Assembly: GCA_002342175.1 (NCBI GenBank) | Contig: DDPL01000076.1 | Coordinates: forward strand, 226-19,561 | From: Legionellales bacterium UBA2469 | GTDB lineage: Bacteria; Pseudomonadota; Gammaproteobacteria; Legionellales; Legionellaceae | Length of the DNA: 19,336 nt | Direction: 5' to 3' | Part shown: positions 1 to 8,454 of the stretch, piece by piece | How the letters are laid out: each line of letters begins with the position of its first letter | Numbering within the stretch: the stretch's first letter is position 1 | The notes under the pieces: model-generated | Database searches by the model: none | The model's input: the letters and a program-made list of their open reading frames with translations, nothing else | What the model was told of the DNA's origin: nothing | Translations under genes and position numbers: made by a program

Positions 1-246
1 GCGCCCATTCAAAAAAATCATTTAATGGATATTTATTCAAAATTATTTTCATTTTGGAATATTAAATATGCTTCTGAAATCGGGGGTATTTGGTTGCATA
101 AGGGATTTGATGATCAATCAAAATATCAACGTTCACACAATGATGTTTGGCAATGGCGAGATGAAGGTCGTTGGTTCTTACTATTAGGAATGTTGCCGCT
201 AATAATGGTTTTTCGTAAAGGATGGTTTTTACGATTATGGGTTTAA
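1..246 (+). CDS. VWA-domain membrane protein of the Bat operon (BatB-like), C-terminal end only
   Basis: This reading frame is open from the left edge and stops at 244-246, so only the last 81 residues are visible. They end in a hydrophobic segment (LLLGMLPLIMVF) preceded by WQWRDEGRW and followed by FRKGWF. That pattern is typical of the C-terminal membrane anchor of the VWA proteins in MoxR/Bat operons, which are thought to act in envelope stress or aerotolerance. The VWA domain and its MIDAS metal site would lie upstream and cannot be seen. The next two genes (TPR protein, BatD) support the assignment. In many gammaproteobacteria this anchor continues in the same polypeptide into a TPR domain. 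Here the frame ends, and the TPR part is in another frame that overlaps this one. Confidence 0.75.
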   Translation, partial: APIQKNHLMDIYSKLFSFWNIKYASEIGGIWLHKGFDDQSKYQRSHNDVWQWRDEGRWFLLLGMLPLIMVFRKGWFLRLWV

Positions 247-890
247 AACTAATTAAGATAGGTTTTTTATCATTTTTTGCACTGAACGCATATGCTATTC
301 ATTGGTGGAAAACCGCCGATCAAAAAGCTTATGTGGCTTATGAGAATCAGCAATATCAAAAAGCGATGTTTCTTTTCAAACGAGCAGATTGGCGCGGGGT
401 GACGGCTTTCCGACAAAAAAATTATGCGCAAGCAATTCGTGCATTTGCAGAAATAACCTCTGCAGATGGTTTTTATAATTTAGGTACTGCTTTAGCATTT
501 CAAGGCGATTATGACAATGCCATTAAAGCGTATCATAAAGCATTATCGATAGAGCCGGGGCATGTAGATGCTAAGTATAATTTATCGATTTTAGAAAAAA
601 TGAAGCAGGACCAAAAACAACAGCAAAACTCCAACCAACAATCAGAGAACAAAAAACAGGAACAAGACCAACCTCAAGATGAGTCTAAAAACCAAAAGAA
701 TAAGCAAAAATCAGCCTCTAAAAAGCCTCAAACTCAAGAACAGAAAAAAAACGATCCGTCTAAAATCGATAAACAACAAGAGGCACAAGAAGGGCAATGG
801 CTAAAACTGATTGAAGATGATCCAGCGGGGTTGTTAAAACAAAAGTTTTTAAGGGATTATCAGCGAGAAGTTGAAGAGGGGAAAGCATGA
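237..890 (+). CDS. TPR-repeat protein of the Bat operon (BatC-like half of a VWA-TPR protein)
   Basis: About 217 residues. An N-terminal hydrophobic segment (MGLKLIKIGFLSFFALNAYA) looks like a signal peptide or anchor. Two or so TPR-like helical repeats follow (YNLGTALAFQGDYDNAIKAY, then ALSIEPGHVDAKYN). A long Gln/Lys/Asn/Glu-rich low-complexity stretch comes next, and the protein closes with WLKLIEDDPAGLLKQKF, the conserved C-terminal motif of proteobacterial VWA-TPR Bat proteins. It probably acts as a protein-interaction scaffold with the VWA proteins and BatD at the inner membrane. ATG 237 is chosen because it gives the better signal peptide and lies just before the upstream stop at 244-246, which suits coupled re-initiation. 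ATG 222 in the same frame is the alternative. Neither start has a well-spaced ribosome binding site. The gene overlaps its upstream neighbour and shares ATGA with batD. Confidence 0.8.
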   Translation: MGLKLIKIGFLSFFALNAYAIHWWKTADQKAYVAYENQQYQKAMFLFKRADWRGVTAFRQKNYAQAIRAFAEITSADGFYNLGTALAFQGDYDNAIKAYHKALSIEPGHVDAKYNLSILEKMKQDQKQQQNSNQQSENKKQEQDQPQDESKNQKNKQKSASKKPQTQEQKKNDPSKIDKQQEAQEGQWLKLIEDDPAGLLKQKFLRDYQREVEEGKA

Positions 891-2485
891 GATTTTTAAA
901 AATAGGACTCTTTTGGATAATTTATGGATGTGCATATGCAGCTATTGAGATGCAAGTCTCTCCTCAACAACCCATGTTAGATGATGAGATTCAGTTGATC
1001 TTGAAGCAAACCGACTCAAATGATAAAAGACCTCCAGATTTATCAGGATTATCGAACGATTTTGAAATTATTGGTACTCAGCAAAGCATGTCTTATCAAT
1101 TTTTCAACGGCCATGCCAGTCAGGAGAACATGTGGACGGTCGTGATGCATGCTCGACGAGCTGGTCAAATTACGATTCCTCCGATTCAATGGGGGACTGA
1201 AAAGACCAAAGCCATGTCACTAGAGGTTCAAACCATTGCATCAAATCGTCCCCTGCCAGCACCTGCAACCTCACAACGAAATGTTTTCATGCAATGGACG
1301 TTTGAGCCAGAACAACCTGTTTTACACGAGCAGATTAAGGTTCATTTGGAAATCATTCATCATTTGCCTTTGTTGGATGCAAAATTATCGCCACCAACGG
1401 TTGAAAATGGGTTATTATTTTCATTGGATCAGCATCAACATCGTATTGATATGATTCAGGGTAAGCGATTTGAAATCGAAAAATATGAGTACATGATATA
1501 TCCTCAAAAAGCAGGTGAAATGGTGGTTCATGGCCCGGAATTAAATGCGATGGAATATGAAATGATTCCAACACCTATCCATGAAACACTGAAGGCACAA
1601 ACTTTTAAAGTGGGATTGCCTGAAAGTATGTCAAATATAGAAAATTGGTTGCCGGCAAAAAGCTTAAGTTTTAAGGAATTAAAGCCGCTCCAACAAGATA
1701 TGGGCATTCAGGCAGGTGACACGATAGGTCGAAAAATTCGTATTGATGCGATAGGGGTTCCTGGTAATTTGTTGCCGGATTTAAAGCCTTCTTGTGGTGA
1801 AAATTGTAAAGTATATGTAAAACCTGCAAAGATTAAAAACCAGGTGAAGCAAGGAGAGCTTTACGGCAGTAAAACTTTTGAAATCAATTATCTACCCACA
1901 CGAGAAGGCGATTTTCAAATTCAAGCCATCGATATTCCTTGGTTTAATACAAAAACTCGAAAACGAGAGCACTTAGATATTCCCGCATTTCAGCTAAAAG
2001 TATTTAAAGATGGTGAAATGCCAACAATGGATAAAGTCCAAGCGCCGCAATTATCATCACAAAAACAAATTCCCTTGTGGGGCAGTATGTTGATGGCTTT
2101 AATGGGTGGTATGTTATTAATGAAATTATGGACATCAATGCGATGGAAAAAATATTGGCAACAATTCCAAGAACAGGACTTTGGCTTTATGCAGCTTAAA
2201 AAAGCATGTCTTGCTCAAGATATGTATAAGACACGAGAATTAATTTTAAATTGGGCTCAGCAAGCCGGTTTTGAAAAACCGATTCGTGACTTATATGATA
2301 TTTCTGCGCAGGTGGACAATGAGGCTTTTAAAAAAGAATTGGGACATTTGAATGAGTGTCTTTATGCTGCTAAAAAAACAAAAAAATGGGATGGTGAAGC
2401 GTTTTGGCATGTATTTTCTGCATTAAAACTTAAAAAATTAAAAAAAAATAATGTTTCAATGCCATCGCCACACTTAAATCCATGA
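887..2485 (+). CDS. batD: BatD family protein (Bat operon, aerotolerance-associated)
   Basis: 532 residues. A signal peptide (MRFLKIGLFWIIYGCAYA) leads into a long periplasmic region of Ig-like beta domains. It contains the family-type stretches RAGQITIPPIQW, YPQKAGEMVVHGPEL and YLPTREGDFQIQAIDIPWF. A single transmembrane segment lies at about residues 396-415, followed by a basic cytoplasmic tail of about 115 residues. Cys303 and Cys307 (CGENC) could form a disulfide. BatD proteins are encoded with MoxR-type ATPases and VWA proteins. Their exact role is unsettled, and oxygen tolerance or envelope stress is the usual description. The start codon overlaps the TPR gene stop (ATGA), indicating translational coupling. 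The length is in the normal range for the family. Confidence 0.85.
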   Translation: MRFLKIGLFWIIYGCAYAAIEMQVSPQQPMLDDEIQLILKQTDSNDKRPPDLSGLSNDFEIIGTQQSMSYQFFNGHASQENMWTVVMHARRAGQITIPPIQWGTEKTKAMSLEVQTIASNRPLPAPATSQRNVFMQWTFEPEQPVLHEQIKVHLEIIHHLPLLDAKLSPPTVENGLLFSLDQHQHRIDMIQGKRFEIEKYEYMIYPQKAGEMVVHGPELNAMEYEMIPTPIHETLKAQTFKVGLPESMSNIENWLPAKSLSFKELKPLQQDMGIQAGDTIGRKIRIDAIGVPGNLLPDLKPSCGENCKVYVKPAKIKNQVKQGELYGSKTFEINYLPTREGDFQIQAIDIPWFNTKTRKREHLDIPAFQLKVFKDGEMPTMDKVQAPQLSSQKQIPLWGSMLMALMGGMLLMKLWTSMRWKKYWQQFQEQDFGFMQLKKACLAQDMYKTRELILNWAQQAGFEKPIRDLYDISAQVDNEAFKKELGHLNECLYAAKKTKKWDGEAFWHVFSALKLKKLKKNNVSMPSPHLNP

Positions 2486-2492
2486 TTGAATT

Positions 2493-2559
2493 TTGGGCAT
2501 CATATTGCGGGTCTTAAATATGCATGTTATACCATATATAAATAATAATATTTGCCCAA
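2493..2559 (+). promoter_or_regulatory. Candidate promoter of the DUF2807 gene, flanked by an inverted repeat
   Basis: TTGCGG (2505-2510) and TATACC (2528-2533) are 17 bp apart, and a TG at 2525-2526 makes an extended -10. A 7-bp inverted repeat, TTGGGCA (2493-2499) and TGCCCAA (2553-2559), brackets the region. Its right arm touches the AAGG ribosome binding site (2558-2561). No terminator is visible after batD, so read-through from the Bat operon is also possible. Confidence 0.35.
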
Positions 2560-2569
2560 GGCGTAAATA

Positions 2570-3484
2570 ATGATTTGGCGAGTTCTGCGTTGCCTCATAT
2601 GCATCTACACTTTTATTCAGTTGAATACTAGTTTCGCTTACCCTTCATTTACAACATTGTTTGGTAAGTTTGACTCTATTTTGGTGCGCGGTGATATAAC
2701 TGTAACCATTCACCGAACTTCAGGGCCCAGTTATGCAGTGGTTCATGGTGATTCTGCCGATTTAAATGGATTGGATTTTTCAATTGAAAAATCATGGTTG
2801 AAGGTTTGCCTAGGAAAAGGATATCCCCATTTTAGCAAAGTGACGGTTGATATTTACGTAAAAAATCTTCATCGGCTCACGCAACGTGGCCAAGCTCGTG
2901 TAATTGGTAATGGTATTTATTCTTCTGGATTGATTGTTTCATCGATTGGTGTGGCGCCTGTTTATTTAAATGGCAGCATCGCATTGAAAGGTGTGCAGGC
3001 ACGAGGGAGAGCACATGTAGATATTCATGGGATTAATACGAAAACGATGAGCATGGATATGCGTGATTATGCTTATGCGCGTTTGCAAGGAACAATAGGT
3101 GTTTGCCAGCTGAATATCTATGATTACAGTTGGTTAAGTATGTTTTGGGTAAATACCAATGAAATGCATTTGTCGTTGGCGGAAAATACCTACGTGCAAA
3201 TGGCCGGCCAATTATTATTGCTTGATTTAGAATTGTTTGATAATTCACACTTCTATGGTCGATATTTACGAGTTAATCGTTCGTTTGTTAGAACTCATGA
3301 TAGAGCATTGGCAGAGATTACGACAACACGTGCGCAGCATACCCTGGCAACGGGTGAAAGTCATATTGATTTTTACAATATCCCACGTGTTAAATCTAGT
3401 TTAATGGCAGGAAATTCGGCCGTTATGGATATGCGCGAGTGGACATGGCGTTGGATATACCAAGATAGTAATTTCTTGGATTAA
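2570..3484 (+). CDS. Secreted GIN-domain (DUF2807) protein
   Basis: 304 residues. A signal peptide (cleavage likely after SFA, residue 23) is followed by FGKFDSILVRGDITVTI, the typical opening of the DUF2807 'auto-transporter adhesin head GIN' domain. A series of short beta strands with alternating hydrophobic residues follows (VKNLHRLTQRGQARVIG, GVQARGRAHVDIHG), consistent with a right-handed beta-helix-like fold. The domain seems to cover nearly the whole mature protein, and I see no membrane anchor or autotransporter barrel. The expected location is the periplasm or surface, and the biochemical role of the family is unknown. The start is supported by AAGG at 2558-2561. It lies 84 bp after batD and ends 4 bp from the convergent hydrolase gene. 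Confidence 0.7.
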   Translation: MIWRVLRCLICIYTFIQLNTSFAYPSFTTLFGKFDSILVRGDITVTIHRTSGPSYAVVHGDSADLNGLDFSIEKSWLKVCLGKGYPHFSKVTVDIYVKNLHRLTQRGQARVIGNGIYSSGLIVSSIGVAPVYLNGSIALKGVQARGRAHVDIHGINTKTMSMDMRDYAYARLQGTIGVCQLNIYDYSWLSMFWVNTNEMHLSLAENTYVQMAGQLLLLDLELFDNSHFYGRYLRVNRSFVRTHDRALAEITTTRAQHTLATGESHIDFYNIPRVKSSLMAGNSAVMDMREWTWRWIYQDSNFLD

Positions 3485-3488
3485 TCCG

Positions 3489-4292
3489 TCATTTTTTTTT
3501 GAGATTAATCACTTGAATTAATTTTTGAAGGTCATCATCTAAAGGAAGAACATGGCCTGAATTTTCTAATAAAATAATATCCATGTTTAGGCAGTTGGTC
3601 AGTTTATTAATGACCGATGTTGAATTGACCACATTATCATGTGTACCCAAGAAGAGTGTTGTTGGATGTGTCCAGCCTTTGTGTTGATAATTTTGGATGA
3701 AATTTAAAATTTCTATTATGGTGGGTAATGGCAGCAATCGATAAAGCAATTCTTCCTCTTTGGAAAGAAAAACTCGGCCCCCGACATTACGTACGAATTT
3801 AAAGCCCAGCTTGTGACATATTTTGGATAGTTTGAGTAATGCAGGTAAAGAAGATACCAAATCAAGAGCTGGTGCCAATAGATATAAATGATGAATTGGG
3901 AATTGGTGGGCAAGGTGGCAGGCAATCAAACCGCCTAAAGATAAACCCAGTACATCCACTTGATCATAGGATTTAGCAAGATATTGATAAGCATCGCATC
4001 CTGAACTTAACCATTTTTCTGCTGTTGATACTTCAAAATCAAGAAGATTTGTGCCATGTCCTGCGAGTTGAGGCATGTATATGCAATCGTACTTATTAAT
4101 TTGTGGTGCCAATAGACGGAAAACGGCGGGAGAAGATGAAAATCCATGGAGCATAAGCAAAGCGGATTTTTTTTGGATATGAATTTTTTCTTCTTTTGGT
4201 AAAATCAAAGAAAGGTCGTTTTGATGGGGTGTATGAATTTGTTTCCCCTGATACATCCATACAAAATCATCCAGATTAGGGGTTAGAGACAT
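3489..4292 (-). CDS. Alpha/beta hydrolase (carboxylesterase / monoacylglycerol lipase-like)
   Basis: 267 residues. It shows the oxyanion-hole region LMLHGFSSSP (about 47-56), the nucleophile elbow GLSLGG with Ser118, a probable catalytic Asp219 in LGTHDN, and His247 in NSGHVLPLDDD. This complete Ser-Asp-His triad is spaced as in Est30-type carboxylesterases and bacterial monoacylglycerol lipases. No signal peptide is present, so it is likely cytoplasmic. The substrate is unknown, most likely a short acyl ester or monoglyceride. ATG 4292 is preceded by AAGGA (minus strand, 4301-4305) at good spacing. It diverges from argS across 140 bp and converges on the DUF2807 gene with a 4-bp gap. It ends in a run of Lys codons, which explains the T-run at 3491-3499. 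Confidence 0.8.
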   Translation of the reverse strand: MSLTPNLDDFVWMYQGKQIHTPHQNDLSLILPKEEKIHIQKKSALLMLHGFSSSPAVFRLLAPQINKYDCIYMPQLAGHGTNLLDFEVSTAEKWLSSGCDAYQYLAKSYDQVDVLGLSLGGLIACHLAHQFPIHHLYLLAPALDLVSSLPALLKLSKICHKLGFKFVRNVGGRVFLSKEEELLYRLLPLPTIIEILNFIQNYQHKGWTHPTTLFLGTHDNVVNSTSVINKLTNCLNMDIILLENSGHVLPLDDDLQKLIQVINLKKK

Positions 4293-4374
4293 GATACAAT
4301 TCCTTTATTTCTACCACAGTTAGGGTATATTTTTGCAGAATAAAAATAAACCTGCAATGTTCTCACACTGGCGT

Positions 4375-4403
4375 TTGTTAAATTTATGTCTGCGTGGCAT
4401 AAT
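4375..4403 (+). promoter_or_regulatory. Sigma-70-type promoter of argS with extended -10
   Basis: TTGTTA (4375-4380) and CATAAT (4398-4403) are 17 bp apart, with TG at 4395-4396 giving an extended -10. Transcription would start near 4410, about 23 nt before the argS ATG. No clear Shine-Dalgarno sequence precedes that ATG. Confidence 0.6.
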
Positions 4404-4432
4404 ATGCGCTTTTAAGTTTTTCTGATTTTACA

Positions 4433-6181
4433 ATGAAAGAACAAATTGATATTCATTCGAAAAATGCACTACAAAAGATCGTGAATGATTTAGGGCTTGA
4501 GTATCCCTCTGATGTACAGTTTAGCATTGAACGACCTCGCGACCCAACCCATGGCGATTTTTCAAGTAACATTGCAATGGTATTGGCAAAGCCTTTTAAA
4601 ATGGCTCCACGCCTATTAGCAGAAAAACTCTTGGATTGTTTACACAAAGAAATGACAATTGCCAAAGTTGAGTTGGCAGGACCTGGATTTATCAACTTTA
4701 AAATGAAAGGCGATTTATTGCAGGAAAATTTAAATACATTATGGATTGAATCACAATCCGGTAGAATAAAAAAAACGCACCCATTAAAAATTATTGTGGA
4801 CTATTCATCGCCAAATTTGGCCAAGGAAATGCATGTAGGCCACTTGCGGTCAACGATTATTGGGGATGCAATCGCTCGAGTATTGGATTATCAGGGACAT
4901 GACGTTATTCGCCAAAATCATGTTGGTGATTGGGGAACCCAATTTGGAATGTTATTGGCACACTTTGATGATGAGCAGAAGGCCCATGCAGGTAGCGTTA
5001 AACTCACCGATTTGGAGACGTTTTACAAGTCTGCCAAACTGCGCTTTGATCAGGATGCAGCGTTTGCTGAGCGTTCAAGACAATGGGTTGTGTTGTTGCA
5101 ATCAGGCGATAAGCATTGCTTAAAGATGTGGAAAACATTTATTCATTTATCCTTATCACATTGTCAGGATATTTATGAACGCTTAGGGGTTCAGTTATCC
5201 CCCAACGATGTTCGACCAGAAAGCGCATATAATCGCGATCTACCGATTGTGATTGAAGAATTAAAACAAAAAGCGCTGTTGGTTGAACATGAGGCTGCTC
5301 AATGTGTCTTTATGGATGCATTTAAAGGCAAGGATGGTGAAACACTTCCTGTCATTGTTCAGAAAAAAGATGGTGGTTTTTTATATGCAAGTACCGATTT
5401 GGCTGCCATTCGTTATCGACAACAGATGCTTCATGCCGACAGAATTTTATATGTCGTCGATGCCCGTCAAGCCCTACATTTTCAGCAAATCTTTGCATTA
5501 GCAAAATTAGCTGGTTATGCATCACCCTCATTACAGTTAGAGCATGTTAGTTTTGGAATGGTTTTAGATAAATCAGGACGTCCATATAAAAGTCGTGATG
5601 GCGGGGTTACAAAGTTAGCGGATCTATTGGATGAAGCTGAAAAAAGAGCTTATGAGCTGATAAAGAGTAAGCAAACTGCAGCATATCCAGAATCGGAATT
5701 AAAACAGATGGCATCAGTCATTGGTATCGCATCGGTGAAATATGCCGATTTATCAAAACATCGTTCTAGTGATTACGTTTTTGATTGGGATGCCATGATT
5801 TCTTTTGAAGGAAACACAGCACCTTATTTGCTATATGCCTATACCCGAATTTACAGTTTGTTTCAAAAAGCCAATATGAAAGAAGAAGAGCTATCATATG
5901 ATTTTAAATTGCGTGCAGACAAAGAAATTGAATTGGCAAAACAGTTGATTCAATTTTCTGAAGTTATCGATATGGTTGGATTGAAAGCAACCCCACATTT
6001 ATTGTGCACCTATCTCTATGAGTTGGCTGGTATATTTTCTTCTTTTTATGAAAGCTGTCCAATCTTGAACCAAGACGATGTCGAATTAAAAGAAAGTCGC
6101 TTGAAATTAGCAGCACTCACGGCAAACGTTTTACGACAAGGATTGGACCTTTTAGGAATACCAGTGCTCAATCGAATGTAA
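4433..6181 (+). CDS. argS: Arginine--tRNA ligase
   Basis: 582 residues, close to the 577 of E. coli ArgRS. It is a class I aminoacyl-tRNA synthetase that charges tRNA-Arg with arginine in the cytoplasm. The N-terminal tRNA-binding (Add-1) domain covers about residues 1-90. The HIGH motif appears as HVGH (134-137) in NLAKEMHVGHLRS. A canonical KMSKS is absent: the equivalent region reads FGMVLDKSGRPYKSRDGG. This is normal for many bacterial ArgRS, which use a lysine just before HIGH instead (Lys131 here). The C-terminal DALR anticodon-binding domain includes FEGNTAPYLLYAYTRI and ends with LRQGLDLLGIPVLNRM. It is complete and probably monocistronic, although no terminator is evident before the atp leader. 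Confidence 0.97.
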   Translation: MKEQIDIHSKNALQKIVNDLGLEYPSDVQFSIERPRDPTHGDFSSNIAMVLAKPFKMAPRLLAEKLLDCLHKEMTIAKVELAGPGFINFKMKGDLLQENLNTLWIESQSGRIKKTHPLKIIVDYSSPNLAKEMHVGHLRSTIIGDAIARVLDYQGHDVIRQNHVGDWGTQFGMLLAHFDDEQKAHAGSVKLTDLETFYKSAKLRFDQDAAFAERSRQWVVLLQSGDKHCLKMWKTFIHLSLSHCQDIYERLGVQLSPNDVRPESAYNRDLPIVIEELKQKALLVEHEAAQCVFMDAFKGKDGETLPVIVQKKDGGFLYASTDLAAIRYRQQMLHADRILYVVDARQALHFQQIFALAKLAGYASPSLQLEHVSFGMVLDKSGRPYKSRDGGVTKLADLLDEAEKRAYELIKSKQTAAYPESELKQMASVIGIASVKYADLSKHRSSDYVFDWDAMISFEGNTAPYLLYAYTRIYSLFQKANMKEEELSYDFKLRADKEIELAKQLIQFSEVIDMVGLKATPHLLCTYLYELAGIFSSFYESCPILNQDDVELKESRLKLAALTANVLRQGLDLLGIPVLNRM

Positions 6182-6380
6182 GATTGGGAAATGTATGCAG
6201 ATGCTTGCACAATTGAGATTGCTGCGGTATTATGCATCCGTCCATTAGGATAAACCGTTTGACTCACGGGGATAGCTTGTTAAATGAACCTCTAGTGGTT
6301 AGCAGCAAGAACCTCCCTTTATGGGAAACCCTTGTATTTTAACGATAAGGGATAGGTCAAGATCCAACGTGAACATAGGT
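6182..6380 (+). promoter_or_regulatory. Leader region of the atp operon with candidate promoters and RNA structure
   Basis: 199 bp without a convincing gene. Two candidate promoters are visible: TTGCAC (6205-6210) with TATTAT (6228-6233) at 17 bp, and TTGACT (6259-6264) with TTAAAT (6280-6285) at a short 15 bp. Hand-folding gives a possible four-helix arrangement between 6219 and 6308. A long-range pairing, TTGCTG with CAGCAA, would enclose hairpins at 6225-6257, 6258-6284 and 6287-6300. Further pairings near the atpI start compete with one another: 6314-6317 with 6323-6326, 6329-6335 with 6345-6351, and 6314-6319 with 6347-6352. No known riboswitch class was recognised. The first promoter would include most of this structure in the mRNA; the second would exclude the 5' half. 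Confidence 0.35.
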
Positions 6381-6758
6381 ATGAAAAAACAAATCAGCAC
6401 TCTCAAAAAAATAAAAATATGGCTTTTTTGGCCTTTTTTTATAGTAGGGATCATAAGCTTGATGATATACATGCAGTTCGGGGAAATAAAGACACGGTCA
6501 TTTTTTCTCGGGGCGATGATAGCTATCGTGCCAAATGCTGTCTTTGGGTTTAGTTCTTTTCGTTATTTTGGGGCGCTACAAAGCAAACAAATATGGCGAA
6601 GTTTTGTGAGAGGTGAGGTATTTAAGATCGCACTTTCAGTCATGATGTTTGGATTGGTTTTTCATTACCTGCTTATAAACCCTGCATGGTTTATGATGGC
6701 TTTTATTTTGATGCAATTTATAGATTTTATCTTAAATTGTTGGTTGTTGAATCGCTAA
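6381..6758 (+). CDS. atpI: ATP synthase subunit I (AtpI, assembly factor)
   Basis: 125 residues from ATG 6381, the usual AtpI length, with about four transmembrane segments. GAMIAIVPNAVFGFSSF and the following GEVFKIALSVM match the family pattern (E. coli: LPNVLFMIFAW, GEAFKVLAM). AtpI is a non-essential inner-membrane protein that helps assemble the c-ring of F1Fo ATP synthase. Start choice is uncertain. GTG 6369 in the same frame has AGG at 6354-6356 but with long spacing. ATG 6381 has AGG only 1 nt upstream. An upstream ATG at 6321 would add a 20-residue polar segment not expected in the family. It is the first gene of the atp operon. Confidence 0.85.
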   Translation: MKKQISTLKKIKIWLFWPFFIVGIISLMIYMQFGEIKTRSFFLGAMIAIVPNAVFGFSSFRYFGALQSKQIWRSFVRGEVFKIALSVMMFGLVFHYLLINPAWFMMAFILMQFIDFILNCWLLNR

Positions 6759-7604
<846 letters not shown>

Positions 7605-7629
7605 GAGTAGTGTCGTTTAATTGTTATAA

Positions 7630-7920
<291 letters not shown>

Positions 7921-7927
7921 CAAAGAC

Positions 7928-7942
7928 GGGAGTTTTACTCCC
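7928..7942 (+). other. RNA hairpin between atpE and atpF
   Basis: GGGAGT and ACTCCC form a perfect 6-bp stem with a 3-nt loop, 8 nt after the atpE stop codon. No uninterrupted T-run follows, so it is not a classical terminator. It could protect or define a 3' end for the upstream atpE message, favouring c-subunit production. Confidence 0.5.
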
Positions 7943-7967
7943 TTCTCGCTTTATTGGAGAAGAGATC

Positions 7968-8447
7968 GTGGATATTAACATGACTCTGGTGGTGCAAATG
8001 TTGGTGTTTGCCGCATTTGTATGGTTTACCATGAAATTTGTGTGGCCACCCATATGTAAGGCCCTTGATGAAAGACAAGCAAAAATTGCTGAAGGACTAG
8101 CGGCAGCTGATCGTGGTAAACACGAATTAGAACTTGCCCAGCAACACATAAAGCAAGAAATGAAGAATGCCAAAGTGCAAGCTGCTGAATTACTTGAGAA
8201 AGCCAATAAACAGGCTGCTCATATGGTTGAAGAAGCACGCAACGAAGCAAAATTGTCTGGCGCACATATGATTAAGCAAGCTCAAGAGCAAATCGAGTTA
8301 GAAGTTCAACATGCGAAAAAGCGCTTGCGAACAGAAGTGGCTGACTTAGTAATGTCGGGCATGGAAAAAGTGATTCAAGGTTCTTTACCTGAAGCCACGA
8401 AAAAGCAAGCTGTTGATCAATTGATTTCTGATATTTCTAAGGAGTAA
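7968..8447 (+). CDS. atpF: F1Fo ATP synthase subunit b
   Basis: 159 residues (E. coli 156). A single N-terminal membrane helix ([19 protein letters not shown]) is followed by [22 protein letters not shown] and a long charged coiled coil. This forms the peripheral stalk that links Fo to delta and alpha. GTG at 7968 is taken as the start because [10 protein letters not shown] aligns with the E. coli N-terminus MNLNATILGQ, and GGAG (7955-7958) precedes it at 9 nt. It lies 47 nt after atpE, with the hairpin at 7928-7942 in between. Confidence 0.95.
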   Translation: MDINMTLVVQMLVFAAFVWFTMKFVWPPICKALDERQAKIAEGLAAADRGKHELELAQQHIKQEMKNAKVQAAELLEKANKQAAHMVEEARNEAKLSGAHMIKQAQEQIELEVQHAKKRLRTEVADLVMSGMEKVIQGSLPEATKKQAVDQLISDISKE

Positions 8448-8454
8448 GTTCCAG

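Noticed and set aside
3485..3500. T-run at 3491-3499 as a terminator between the convergent DUF2807 and hydrolase genes
   Set aside because: The Ts are the antisense of the Lys codons ending the hydrolase, and there is no stem in front of them.
4453..4695. Minus-strand open frame of 80 residues inside argS
   Set aside because: It is a shadow of the argS frame, with no independent support.
5570..5610. Loss of the KMSKS motif in ArgS as a sign of a defective enzyme
   Set aside because: Many bacterial arginyl-tRNA synthetases lack canonical KMSKS and carry a compensating lysine before HIGH, which is present here (Lys131).
6300..6375. tRNA-like element suggested by GGTCAAGATCC at 6355-6365
   Set aside because: No matching acceptor stem, anticodon arm with a 7-nt loop, or proper T-arm stem could be built around it.
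6182..6380. The argS-atpI gap as a 6S RNA gene (its 199-bp length would fit)
   Set aside because: The two ends do not pair with each other, and I could not find the long rod with central bubble typical of 6S RNA.
6321..6380. N-terminal extension of AtpI starting at ATG 6321
   Set aside because: The added 20 residues are polar and unlike the family, and no ribosome binding site precedes the ATG; 125 residues from 6381 is the normal length.
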